Shown piece by piece: positions 40,401-48,800 of a stretch of DNA of 50,610 nt. The notes under the pieces are model-generated. The model was not told the DNA's origin. It ran no database searches and was given only the letters and a program-made list of their open reading frames with translations. The position numbers were made by a program, and so were the translations under genes. The stretch is from Bacteroidota bacterium (GTDB lineage Bacteria > Bacteroidota > Bacteroidia > Chitinophagales > Chitinophagaceae): assembly GCA_947456625.1 (NCBI GenBank), contig CANGQJ010000016.1, positions 1-50,610 on the forward strand. The letters run 5' to 3'. The stretch's first letter is position 1; each line of letters starts with the position of its first letter.

Positions 40401-41221
40401 AGTTTTGTGTTAATACGCGAAGACAAGCTACTGGTATCAAATGTTTTTAATGTGTATTGATAAGGCGTAACATATTTAATGCTATCTTTTAATAATAGGC
40501 TACCATGATAAGGGAGTAACATAGTAGCAGTATCCGAAATAAATAGTTTATTATTGATACGTTGTGAAAGACTAGAAGTATCTGTAGCATTTAATTTGGC
40601 ATTGATACGAATAGACAAACTACTGGTATCAAAGGACTTTAGAGATAATTGATAAGGCGTTACATATTTACTACTATCGTTTAATACATTTTTATAAGGT
40701 AGTAACATTAAAGCCGTATCGGCGATATTTAATTTTGCAGCAATTGTTTTTGCATCTAAACCGTTTAAAGTTTGAATAGCATAAGGTACTACTCCAAATT
40801 CAACGGCTCCCAAATCAATCCACTCTTTGGTGTAATCCCAATTTAAGTCGGGGGCAACTGGCGTGATGGATATTTTTAAATGAAAATAATATTTTCCATT
40901 GGCCCAGTCTATGCCATAAATATCTTTCAAAATGGTATAAGGAACTCCTTTGCCAATGACCAAATTAAAAACACCAAACTCATTAGACATTACATTATGG
41001 TGTTCCCCATACACAACTACAGGATTAGTTAATCCTTTTTCAATACTGCACTCGATATATATTTTACGATTATTGGCTGCATTGTGTTCCTTATCCCTAG
41101 CAATGGCTTGAAAATTAATACCCGGGTTAGCAGTTTGTGAAAATCCAATGGTTTGAAGCAGCATTAACAAAAAAGCAGTAATTGCAATTTTATTAAATAA
41201 TATGAATTTTGTTTTTTGCAT
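37457..41221 (-). CDS. Giant exported fibre-like protein, 1254 residues (left arm)
   Basis: Signal peptide to about residue 29 (IAITAFLLMLLQTIGFSQ). Residues 30-150 form a domain with INFQAIARD, NRKIYIECSI, WDYTKEWIDLG and GVVPYAIQT, typical of tail-fibre-like proteins of Bacteroidota. A shaft follows: repeats of the form LNxxDTxxLxxRIN or DTAxMLLPY (about 160-290), then KYPSVKAIKSYVDAALI, LAGDLEGSATTPTI and VAPGINASKVGLGSV modules. Two 150-residue copies of a NING..DITIAA..GTITTGNW..GGAGNINGxLKANGLG unit occur in the second half. The last 86 residues (NVFTVNLGLNVTTLTLTNG ... AWKWAGG ... TLIYDGTTYYTTI) resemble a phage-type C-terminal cap. No T9SS sorting signal is seen. It probably trimerises at the surface; the role as adhesin or fibre is inference. 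Confidence 0.85.
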   Translation of the reverse strand: MQKTKFILFNKIAITAFLLMLLQTIGFSQTANPGINFQAIARDKEHNAANNRKIYIECSIEKGLTNPVVVYGEHHNVMSNEFGVFNLVIGKGVPYTILKDIYGIDWANGKYYFHLKISITPVAPDLNWDYTKEWIDLGAVEFGVVPYAIQTLNGLDAKTIAAKLNIADTALMLLPYKNVLNDSSKYVTPYQLSLKSFDTSSLSIRINAKLNATDTSSLSQRINNKLFISDTATMLLPYHGSLLLKDSIKYVTPYQYTLKTFDTSSLSSRINTKLNSTDTIYLSNRINLKEAVFNKSIDINLVADNNDTKYPSVKAIKSYVDAALIAGAPDATTTNKGIILLAGDLEGSATTPTIIQNAISTGKLQDASVTDAKVAPGINASKVGLGSVTNNAQLYNLNGLTVQVQNFITPGTSGLAPNWVSVGQGHTLNIPLASSSSVTAGLISKQDYDRFTASTNNAFNSLSTNGNVGAAVLNGQVLNIPNYTLVGLAGSVNANTIFAGPINGVASSANFRTLVSADIPNNAANTTGNATTATGLLNPVLINGVSFNGLSDITIAANTANNISFNNLGTGAGSPTSFNGAIAKTISYNTVGAAPTIGSTAVTTLGTITTGNWNANIIGANYGGAGNINGILKANGLGVVTAAVLGTDFQNPLSFTAPLINNASTISMPQANAFNSGYLLNTDWTIFNNKIDLSLIGVPNGVASLDGNGKIPASQIPSISFSSGYVVSSQSAMLALSVAVVGSIAIRTDNSKNYVLSGLPSSSLSNWLELLMPVSVTSVNGHAESNITLTTTDISEGTNLYYTSTRARNAISASSPMAYNNTTGVFSLPVASTLSAGYLSASDWNIFNNKIGSFAAQAANVFYAGPSSGGNAVPTFRGIAVNDVPVLNQNTTGNAATATKFATPRNINGVAFDGTSDITIAATVANALIINSSGLGLTSPVSFDGSATKTISYNSVGAAPTIGSSAITTLGTITTGTWQGNIIDASHGGAGNINGVLKANGLGVVTAAVLGTDFESPLTFSVPLARSANTISLSAATTSNNGYLTASDWNLFNSKQSSVIAGTGVTVTGSNTVSIGQTVAITASPLFAGITLSGLNVAGIVTNTASGLLSTTTTTGTGPVVRANSPTLVTPILGDATATTLVASGDITAKRFKLTMPTAITAATTTTIDLSGGNVFTVNLGLNVTTLTLTNGVVGTYLIKFVQDATGTRDVTFPVAWKWAGGVVPNLTNTAGKTDIVTLIYDGTTYYTTIVQNF
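38053..38513 (-). repeat. Internal repeat copy 2 in the 1254-residue protein
   Basis: About 150 codons from NINGVAFDGTSDITIAA to ASDWNLFNSKQ match the segment at 39149-39609 in order and spacing, including the near-identical GGAGNINGVLKANGLGVVTA. Confidence 0.7.
39149..39609 (-). repeat. Internal repeat copy 1 in the 1254-residue protein
   Basis: About 150 codons from LINGVSFNGLSDITIAA to NTDWTIFNNKI, homologous to 38053-38513. The DNA also aligns over long stretches with scattered substitutions, so this is a diverged duplication. Confidence 0.7.
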
Positions 41222-41317
41222 TTGATGTTATATATAAGGTGTTAAATATTAGCGTATCATGTATAACAAATAAACTAAACTTACTACACGCATACAATGA
41301 GTCATATGCCTCATTTT

Positions 41318-41391
41318 ATTGAAACCAAAAAAGTATCAATTTTGATTGAAACTAAATACAGCATTGTATTTGAAAGAAACTATCGTAGTTT
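41318..41391. promoter_or_regulatory. Candidate operator region upstream of the kinase gene
   Basis: Three GAAACYA direct repeats begin at 41321, 41348 and 41376, spaced 27 and 28 bp. The last is part of TGAAAGAAACTAT (41371-41383), identical to a sequence at 44106-44118, and of the palindrome AAACTA-TCG-TAGTTT (41377-41391). The region lies between the divergent giant gene and the histidine kinase gene. Regulator binding is inference. Confidence 0.45.
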
Positions 41392-41467
41392 ATAATGAGT
41401 TCACGATATTTATAAAATAGGTGATATACAAGATATAATAGATACATTCGACCATATACACCAATAA

Positions 41468-43417
41468 ATGATAAAAAAAGAAGTATATATCCTCATTATC
41501 ATGTTAATTAGCTTTACGCTAAGCGCATATGCTAAGGAAATTAGCTTTAATGAACCCATAAAAGGAGCAAAAAACGCAAGCTTTCTTCTTAATATCTGGG
41601 ATAGCATTAACTATAAATCAGATAATATAAAAGATCCATACAAGATTGAAACTTGGGAGCGTATGTTTGTTTTAGAATATAATAATGCCGTCAATGCGAA
41701 CAACATAGACTTAGCTTTTAAACTTAGTATTCCATTAAGTTATATTTATCATTCAGAAACAAAATTTTCAAAAGGTACTCCACTGCTTGAAAATATATAT
41801 GCTCATAAAACAAACCTTCCTAAAAGAATATATAAGGACATTTTAGTTAAATTAGAACAAGAATATAGAGCTGCAAATAATATTGAAAAGGCAATTCAAA
41901 TACGAAAGGAACGTATTGCAAACCATTATATCAACAATTATTGGGAAATATATAAGGACTGTGGCTTATATGAGGCAGCAATTAAAGATTTAATTCAATT
42001 TCAGACAATACCTGCAGCCAATACAATAGCAAGGTTACAATATTATTTTTTACTTGGCGAACTATACCTAGACATGAAACAATATGATAGTGCTAAAATG
42101 ATCTATATTAAGGCATTAATTGAAAGCAATCAACTCATCGCACTAAATAAAAAAAATAAAATTATCAACGAAGATAAACTTTCGTTTTGGGAGAGTAGTT
42201 TTTCGGGGGATATTGTAAAATGTAATATTGAAAAAGGAGAATTCAATAATGCTATTCCCATTCTTAAGAACGATATTAACAATAGTTTTCAAAACTCAGA
42301 CAACAAGGCAGATAAAATGATTGTCTTAAGTCGTTGTTTAATTAATGTAAAAAAATTCAACCTAGCTCGTGCCTATTTAGATAGTGCTAGTAAAATATTG
42401 TCAGAAAAAATTTCAAAACCAATTCAACAATCTTTTTTACTTACTAACTCCGAATATTATACCGCGGTAAATAATATAGATTCTGCCCTTTTTTACTACA
42501 AATCGTATAACAATTATAGAGATTTATTGTATAAGAACATTCAAAAGAATCAATCCATATTATTACTTGCCCAAATGGAAATCTCTAATCGAAGAAATGA
42601 ATTACTAGAGAGCAAACAGTCGCTAGTGGATAGTAATAAGAAAAATGATGAACAAAAAAACCTGTTACTTATTTTATTATTCTTCCTTGTCACCTCCATT
42701 ACTATAAGCACATCCATTTATTTAAATAGTGTAGCTAATACAAAGTCTAAAAATAAAATAGAAGCACAGAATATAATGATCAATGCGCATTCCGAAAAAA
42801 TTGAAGCTCAATTTAATCACAATGAAACATTATTAAAGGAGTTACATCATAGAGTTAAAAACAACCTGCAAGTAATGTATAGCCTATTAAACTTGCAAAA
42901 ACGAAGAAATACAGACGCTGACACCATTGAAACACTCTCCTCTATACAAAATAGGATTCAAACCATGGCACTAGTACATCAAAACTTATACAATAGTGGA
43001 GATTTTGAAATGGTTGAACTGCTGAATTATATTAAAACACTAGCAAGTCATTTAGAATCAATTTATAAAATTGACAAACAAAAAATAGTTGTGAAAATTG
43101 AAATAGAGGAAAGCTTAAAACTTCCTATTGAAACCGTAGTAGCTATTGGATTAATTGTAAACGAAGCAGTTTCCAACTCATTTAAATACGCTTTTAAAAA
43201 CAGTCAAAACGGGACGCTTTTAATAAAGGTTTTGAGCAATATTAACGAAATAGCAATTACAATCCAGGATAATGGAAAAGGCATTCAAAACGAACAAAAA
43301 AAGGAAAAGAGTTTAGGCATGAAACTTATTAATTTAATGTGTCTTCAATTAAAAGCCACACATACCCTAGAAACAATAAATGGAGTTACGCACCATATAC
43401 TATTTAACCAAGCTTAA
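41468..43417 (+). CDS. Membrane histidine kinase, HisKA_2/HWE-like, with TPR-type sensor
   Basis: A 649-residue sensor kinase. After a signal peptide (ILIIMLISFTLSAYA) a long helical, TPR-like region (about 60-360; e.g. AARLQYYF-type and YLDMKQYDSAKMIY units) would lie in the periplasm. A coiled coil leads to one membrane segment at about 398-419. The phosphoacceptor histidine is H460 or H461 in ELHHRVKNNLQVMYSLLNLQ, of the HisKA_2 type. The ATPase domain has N box IVNEAVSNSFKYAF, G1 IQDNGKGI and G2 SLGMKLINLM. The response regulator follows by 2 bp. Both are flanked by operons for fibre-like surface proteins, which they may control. Confidence 0.9.
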   Translation: MIKKEVYILIIMLISFTLSAYAKEISFNEPIKGAKNASFLLNIWDSINYKSDNIKDPYKIETWERMFVLEYNNAVNANNIDLAFKLSIPLSYIYHSETKFSKGTPLLENIYAHKTNLPKRIYKDILVKLEQEYRAANNIEKAIQIRKERIANHYINNYWEIYKDCGLYEAAIKDLIQFQTIPAANTIARLQYYFLLGELYLDMKQYDSAKMIYIKALIESNQLIALNKKNKIINEDKLSFWESSFSGDIVKCNIEKGEFNNAIPILKNDINNSFQNSDNKADKMIVLSRCLINVKKFNLARAYLDSASKILSEKISKPIQQSFLLTNSEYYTAVNNIDSALFYYKSYNNYRDLLYKNIQKNQSILLLAQMEISNRRNELLESKQSLVDSNKKNDEQKNLLLILLFFLVTSITISTSIYLNSVANTKSKNKIEAQNIMINAHSEKIEAQFNHNETLLKELHHRVKNNLQVMYSLLNLQKRRNTDADTIETLSSIQNRIQTMALVHQNLYNSGDFEMVELLNYIKTLASHLESIYKIDKQKIVVKIEIEESLKLPIETVVAIGLIVNEAVSNSFKYAFKNSQNGTLLIKVLSNINEIAITIQDNGKGIQNEQKKEKSLGMKLINLMCLQLKATHTLETINGVTHHILFNQA

Positions 43418-43419
43418 TT

Positions 43420-44010
43420 ATGGAAAAAAGAATTTTATTACTTGAAGATGAAATTATTGTTGCACTTGACTTACAAGAAATACTTGAGGCTGCAGGCTAT
43501 TATACTGTGGTAAAACACAATCATGCTGACGCTATTGATGCCATTAAAAAGTTTAAACCGCATTTGGCAATTTGTGATATTAATTTAGGGAATGGACAAA
43601 CTGGTATTGACTTTGCCATAGAAGCTAAATTATTATTGCCAAAAATTGAAATTATATATGTAACCGCTTTTAGTGATCAAAAAATGGTAGAGTCGGCAGA
43701 CTTAACCAATCCTTTTAATTATATAGTTAAACCTTGGAACGAGGAACAAATAAAAGTATCTGTAAACATGGCTTTTAAATTTCTGATGGATAAAATAAAT
43801 AAAGAAGGTCTTATTAATACTCTAAGCATTTCGGAGTATAAAATACTGGATTTAATTGCGAAGCAAAAAAAGAGTAAGGAAATTGCGGATATTTTATTTA
43901 TTGCCGAAAAAACGGTTAGAAATCACAGATATAACATAATCAAAAAGCTTAATTTGCCTAACGATAATAATAGTTTACTAAAGTGGGCTATTACCCATTT
44001 TAACAAATAA
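43420..44010 (+). CDS. Response regulator with LuxR-type DNA-binding domain
   Basis: A 196-residue regulator. The receiver domain (1-125) has the acidic pair E9/D10, phosphoacceptor D53 in AICDINLG, T82 and K104 (YIVKPW). The C-terminal region (about 135-196) is a LuxR/GerE-type helix-turn-helix: LSISEYKILDLIAKQKKSKE, IADILFIAEKTVRNHRYNI. It starts 2 bp after the kinase stop, so it is the cognate partner. The recognition helix region ends just before a Lys-rich tail. A motif shared by the two flanking intergenic regions is a candidate binding site. Confidence 0.93.
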   Translation: MEKRILLLEDEIIVALDLQEILEAAGYYTVVKHNHADAIDAIKKFKPHLAICDINLGNGQTGIDFAIEAKLLLPKIEIIYVTAFSDQKMVESADLTNPFNYIVKPWNEEQIKVSVNMAFKFLMDKINKEGLINTLSISEYKILDLIAKQKKSKEIADILFIAEKTVRNHRYNIIKKLNLPNDNNSLLKWAITHFNK

Positions 44011-44056
44011 GCAAATACAAACCCAGCTTATATTTGAGGCTTAGGCCCTATTCTAA

Positions 44057-44118
44057 ATAGTTTCTTTTGAACGTATTTTGTACGTATTAATATTATTATT
44101 AATAATGAAAGAAACTAT
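44057..44118. promoter_or_regulatory. Candidate operator: 11-bp inverted repeat before the outer-membrane gene
   Basis: ATAGTTTCTTT (44057-44067) and AAAGAAACTAT (44108-44118) are perfect inverted copies, 40 bp apart. The right copy, with two more bases, is identical to TGAAAGAAACTAT at 41371-41383 upstream of the kinase gene. It ends 5 bp before the ATG of the next gene. Confidence 0.5.
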
Positions 44119-44123
44119 ATACA

Positions 44124-44831
44124 ATGAAACCATTCAAAACTATAACTAAGTTACTTGTCTTAGTTATTATTACAAGTAATACTTCAAAAGCACAACAACT
44201 AAATAAGGGTTCCTTTTTTAAAAATACAATTAGTACGCACCTGTACTTAATAGGCGGAATGAATTTTAGCAAACAAAGTATTACTTTAAATACTTACAAT
44301 TCAAAATTTAATTACGACTTAAACGATTATCAAAAAAATGTATTCAAGCCAGCCTATTTATTAGGTGTTCAATACCAAAATAAAATAAATGCAACTAGCA
44401 ATTACGCATTTTCGGTGGTACTCAATAAACTGGTTACTGGCACCAATTACACCAGCATTAATAAGCTAGCACCTTTCATTAACAATTTTACAAAGTTTAA
44501 AGCCGAAGATCAATTTATAATGCTAGACATCAATGCCTATTTAAAACAACTCATTCCTGTTGGAGATACCAGTAAATATAAATTTTATGTAGTTGCTGGG
44601 CCTTCCTTAAACATGCGTATATCGGAGCAGAGCGCCGATAATTTAATTTATACAAGTTACAATCGCTATTACTTAAGTGGTAACGGCGGGCTTGAATTTA
44701 ATAATCAAGGATATTATACCCTATTTGTTCACTATAAATATGCGCTAAACTCATTTACAAAAGCACCTATTACCACAAATTTAAATAGTGTTGAAATGGG
44801 TGTAATGATAAAAACCAGTAACCTATTTTAA
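44124..44831 (+). CDS. Predicted outer-membrane protein
   Basis: A 235-residue exported protein with a signal peptide ending near SKAQ (about residue 24). The mature part is rich in alternating strands with aromatic ends (HLYLIGGMNFSKQS, KPAYLLGVQYQNK, NYAFSVVLNKLV, KYKFYVVAGPSLNMR, YYTLFVHYKYAL, SVEMGVMIKTSNLF) and a terminal aromatic residue, the pattern of a small beta-barrel of the PorT-like or OMP_b-brl type. The family is not certain. It is the first gene of a likely four-gene operon with the lipoprotein, T9SS substrate and giant fibre-like gene, and directly follows the shared motif downstream of the response regulator. Confidence 0.75.
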   Translation: MKPFKTITKLLVLVIITSNTSKAQQLNKGSFFKNTISTHLYLIGGMNFSKQSITLNTYNSKFNYDLNDYQKNVFKPAYLLGVQYQNKINATSNYAFSVVLNKLVTGTNYTSINKLAPFINNFTKFKAEDQFIMLDINAYLKQLIPVGDTSKYKFYVVAGPSLNMRISEQSADNLIYTSYNRYYLSGNGGLEFNNQGYYTLFVHYKYALNSFTKAPITTNLNSVEMGVMIKTSNLF

Positions 44832-44840
44832 TCCACTACT

Positions 44841-45272
44841 ATGCAAAAAATAAACATAAAAAAAATAACTTGGATTAGTTTTGTTTTATTACTACTAAGC
44901 GCTTGTTCAAAGGATAACACCGGATTAGATGTACAGGTTTCTTATCAATTTATTGCAGATAAAACCTGGTACCTAGACTATGCGCAAACCACCACCGGAA
45001 CTACTACAAATACAAGAACTTATTTAGGCCAACCTACCTATTTTATTAATTATTTGAAAAATTTATCTACCACCGATTCGGATGGACTTATTGGTGTTTA
45101 TAGCATAAAGCAAACTGGCAATAAATTACAAATACAAGTGGCAGCAAAAACATTAAGCGGTAATAATAGCAATTACACTTATGAAATTGAAAGCCTAGGT
45201 GCAAGAAACATGATTCTTAGTTATGTAAATAATAATGTAACCACACAGTTGTTTTTTAGTACCCAAAAATAA
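44841..45272 (+). CDS. Lipoprotein of unknown function
   Basis: A 143-residue lipoprotein: signal peptide with lipobox LLSAC (Cys at about residue 22) and then SKDN, which lacks a strong retention signal typical of other phyla. The mature domain begins FIADKTWYLDYAQT and is strand-rich, resembling small lipocalin-like lipoproteins of Bacteroidota (Trp after K-T). It starts 9 bp after the outer-membrane gene. It may be a partner of the neighbouring surface proteins, but no direct evidence is seen. Confidence 0.78.
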   Translation: MQKINIKKITWISFVLLLLSACSKDNTGLDVQVSYQFIADKTWYLDYAQTTTGTTTNTRTYLGQPTYFINYLKNLSTTDSDGLIGVYSIKQTGNKLQIQVAAKTLSGNNSNYTYEIESLGARNMILSYVNNNVTTQLFFSTQK

Positions 45273-45278
45273 ATATAC

Positions 45279-45800
45279 ATGACGCGTAATATCCCTCTTT
45301 TAAAAAAGTGTATACTGGTATTTTGCTGTTGCAATGGTTTGTTTTTTACAAGCCTAAAAGCCCAGGGATTTATTATTAGCAGTATGGGCTACATGGCAGG
45401 TACTTCTAATATAGCCAGTCCCATTAACTTTAAAAGTACTGCAACCTGTATAGATGTTCAAACAGGTATTGCGGTTTTTAATAGCAGCCCAGCTTTTGGT
45501 GAGTTTGCTATTAACTGCAAAATTGGTCAGGTTTTTAATAGTTTAGGGCTAAAACTATTTCCAAATCCAGTTACATCTAATGCAATACTAAAATTTACAA
45601 ACACCCCCTTACTCACCCAAGTTTATAAATTAAGCATTTGGGATGCGCAGGGGGAATTAATTAGCACTAGCAAAGAAAATGGCTATTCCCTATTTCAAGG
45701 CCTTCCTATTCATCTTAATAATTTAAGTGCAGGTACATACATTTTAAAACTAGAGTCCACCCAAAGCCTAGACGCTATAAAATTTTTTAAAATTAATTAA
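45279..45800 (+). CDS. Small T9SS-secreted protein with type A sorting domain
   Basis: A 173-residue protein with a signal peptide (LVFCCCNGLFFTSLKAQ) and a C-terminal type IX secretion sorting domain from about residue 92: LKLFPNPVTSNAILKF, then YKLSIWDAQGELIST, LNNLSAGTYILKLES and the final basic FFKIN. Only about 65 residues lie between the two signals, with two cysteines that may form a disulfide (ATCIDV, AINCKIG). A cargo this small suggests a structural or anchoring role rather than an enzyme. It lies 6 bp after the lipoprotein gene and 34 bp before the giant gene. Confidence 0.85.
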   Translation: MTRNIPLLKKCILVFCCCNGLFFTSLKAQGFIISSMGYMAGTSNIASPINFKSTATCIDVQTGIAVFNSSPAFGEFAINCKIGQVFNSLGLKLFPNPVTSNAILKFTNTPLLTQVYKLSIWDAQGELISTSKENGYSLFQGLPIHLNNLSAGTYILKLESTQSLDAIKFFKIN

Positions 45801-45834
45801 TCACTACTAATTCCTAAAGCAATTTAACCATCCC

Positions 45835-48800
45835 ATGATTCAAAAATTTTTTAAACTTTCGCTACTAGCCTTAGTAGCATTTTTATTTTCAACCCCTTAT
45901 ACAGTAAAGGCTCAGAGTTCAAATATGGGTATTTTTTTTCAAGCAATTGCTAGAGATAATATGTCTAACCCAGCAAAAGATCGTAAAATATATGTACAAA
46001 CCAGTATTTTAAACAACTCAACCAGTTCCACTTCCCTATTAACCGAAACGCATATTTCCAAAACCGATGCTGCTGGTATTTTTAGCATAAGTATAGGACA
46101 GGGAAATAAAACAGGAGGCACCCTTTCTGGTCTTTCGGCTATTCCTTGGGCCAATGCCCCCATTTATTTAAATGTGAAAATTGCAATTACACCAACAAGT
46201 CCAGATATTAATTGGGACTATAATAAAGAGTGGATAGATTTAGGCACCAACCCCTTTGGTACCGTTCCTTATGCTTTATACGCTGGTGGTACTGCATTAA
46301 ACGATAACAAATTAAATATAGCAGATACCGCTTTAATGCTTGCGCCTTATGCAAAAGCGGTTTCTAATTTAATAAAATCAACCGCCACTCCAGTGGTAAA
46401 TGTAGATTCGGTTAATATTAAATTAAACACTAAGCTTGCCATTAAGGATAGTAATACTTTATACATAACGCCTTACACCCTTTCGTTAAAAAACTTTGAT
46501 ACAAGTTTTATTTACCAAAAAATAAATACAAAACTAAATAATACCGATACATTATTAATGTTAGCTCCATATGCAAAAACAGCAAGCCTCCCTAATTTAC
46601 TTGCTCCTAAAATGAACTTGTTGGATACCGCAAATATGTTAAGTCATTACGCTTTAAATTCAAATTTAAAAACGGTAGCGTTTTCGGGTAACTACAATGA
46701 TTTATCCAACAAACCTGCTGCATTAACCAATATAGTAAACTCGGTTAATGGATTAAATGGCGATGTGATTGTAGATAAAGCCACTTTAAACATTTTTTAT
46801 GTTGATAATACCACCGATTTAAACAAACCGGTATCTACCTTAACAGGAATTGCCTTAAACACTAAAGTAGATAAAACAGCAATTAATGCTGCAAATGGAG
46901 TTGCAGGCCTTGATGCAAACACTAAAATTCCAACTAGTTTACTTCCTGCAATATCATTTACCTCGGTAAGTATTGCACACAACCAAATAGAAATGCAAAG
47001 TATTGGAACCAATTCATTAAAAGGTACCGTTGCAGTTAGGACCGATATTAGTAAAACTTTTGTACTTGCCGTGGATCACTCTGGCCTAGTAAGTGATTGG
47101 ATTGAAATGCTTACGCCTGGCGCACCTGTTCAAAGTGTAAATGGCCAATTAGGTACCGTAAATTTAACCACCTCGGATATTACAGAGGGTAGCAATGAAT
47201 ATTATACCAATACCAAAGCCAGAGCTGCCATAAGTAGTAACCTTCCAATAAACTATAATATTGCTACTGGTTTAATTACCGCAGACACAAGTAATAGCAA
47301 TGCAGGATTGGCAACTAAATATGCATTACAACATCAAAACAGTTTATTAACTGCAAGCATAAATAACAAGTTAAATCTTTCGGATACCGCAACTATGCTT
47401 AGTGCTTATAAAAATTATGCAATTAGTTTAAATAATAATAAACTAAACGCTAGTGATACCAATTATTTATCAAATCGAATTAATTTAAAAGAGGCTGGCG
47501 CTAATAAATCAACAGATATAAATTTAGATGGCAGCTCCTTAATTAAATTTCCCACCACCAATGCTGTTAAAAGATATGTAGACAGTGTTGCTGATGTTTT
47601 AAATACAAATATTGTAGCCTCCAACAATGGTATTGTTTTACCCGATGCAACAACAAATGCAAAAGGAATATTAAAACTTGCGGGCGATTTAAGTGGCACT
47701 GCCAGTTTACCAACTATTGCAAATGGTGCTATAAATACAACTAAAATAATAGATGGCGCTATTACTTCCGCTAAAGTACTAGACGCTGCCATAACAGATA
47801 GTAAAATTGCTTCCGGTATTAGTGCTAGCAAAGTGGGACTTGGTAACGTAAACAACACCACCGACCTTGAAAAACCAATTAGTACGCTCACACAAAATGC
47901 ACTAAACTTAAAACTAAATAAAACCGACACCAGCGCAATGCTTAGTGCGTATTTAACCAACATTCATACTACAAATAATGCACTATCAAATAAATTAAAT
48001 ACAAGCGATACCTCCGCTATGCTTGCTGCTTATAAAAATTATCAAATTACTTTAAACAATAACAAGCTAAATATTTCTGACACCAGCACAATGCTTAGTC
48101 CGTATTTAACAGCACTTCATACCAAAGAACAAATTTCAAATAAATCAAACGATGCTACACTTGGAGGCGGAAGCCCAAGTGCAACGCTTTACCCAACGCA
48201 AGCGGCAGTTAAACAATATATAACTAATAATGCAGGTAGCGGCTCCATTAGCGCTACAAGTATTGTTGGAGTGGTGGCTATTGCCAATGGCGGCACTGGC
48301 CAATCCACAGCCAATGCAGCATTAAATGCACTTATACCAGCTCAAACAAGTAATAGTGGCAAGTTTTTAACCACGGATGGTACCAATACTAGTTGGGGAA
48401 GCTCTAGCGGAGGATGGTCATTAACAGGAAATACCGGCATGGTGGATGGCACCAATTTTATTGGCACTACCGATGCGCAACCTTTAAATTTTAGAACTAA
48501 TAATATTAAATCTGGCCGTATAGATGTTAGCGCAATTATTGGACAAACAAGTTTTGGATATGGTGCAGGAGCAAATGCATTGAATAATAGCACGAGTCCT
48601 TTTGCAGGAACCCGAAACACAGGCATTGGTTACCAAGCTATGTACAACACAACCTATGGTAAAGAAAACGTTGTTTTAGGTTATCAAGCATTATATAATA
48701 ATTTTTCTGCTTCAGGTTCCACTGCAATTGGATACCAAGCCATGCTCAATGCATACAATATAAGCACTTCATCTTCTTATAATACCTATAATACCGCAGT

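Noticed and set aside
41318..41391. CRISPR-like array from the evenly spaced GAAACYA repeats.
   Set aside because: The repeated unit is only about 7-12 bp and degenerate, with three copies and no cas genes. A regulatory array is more plausible.
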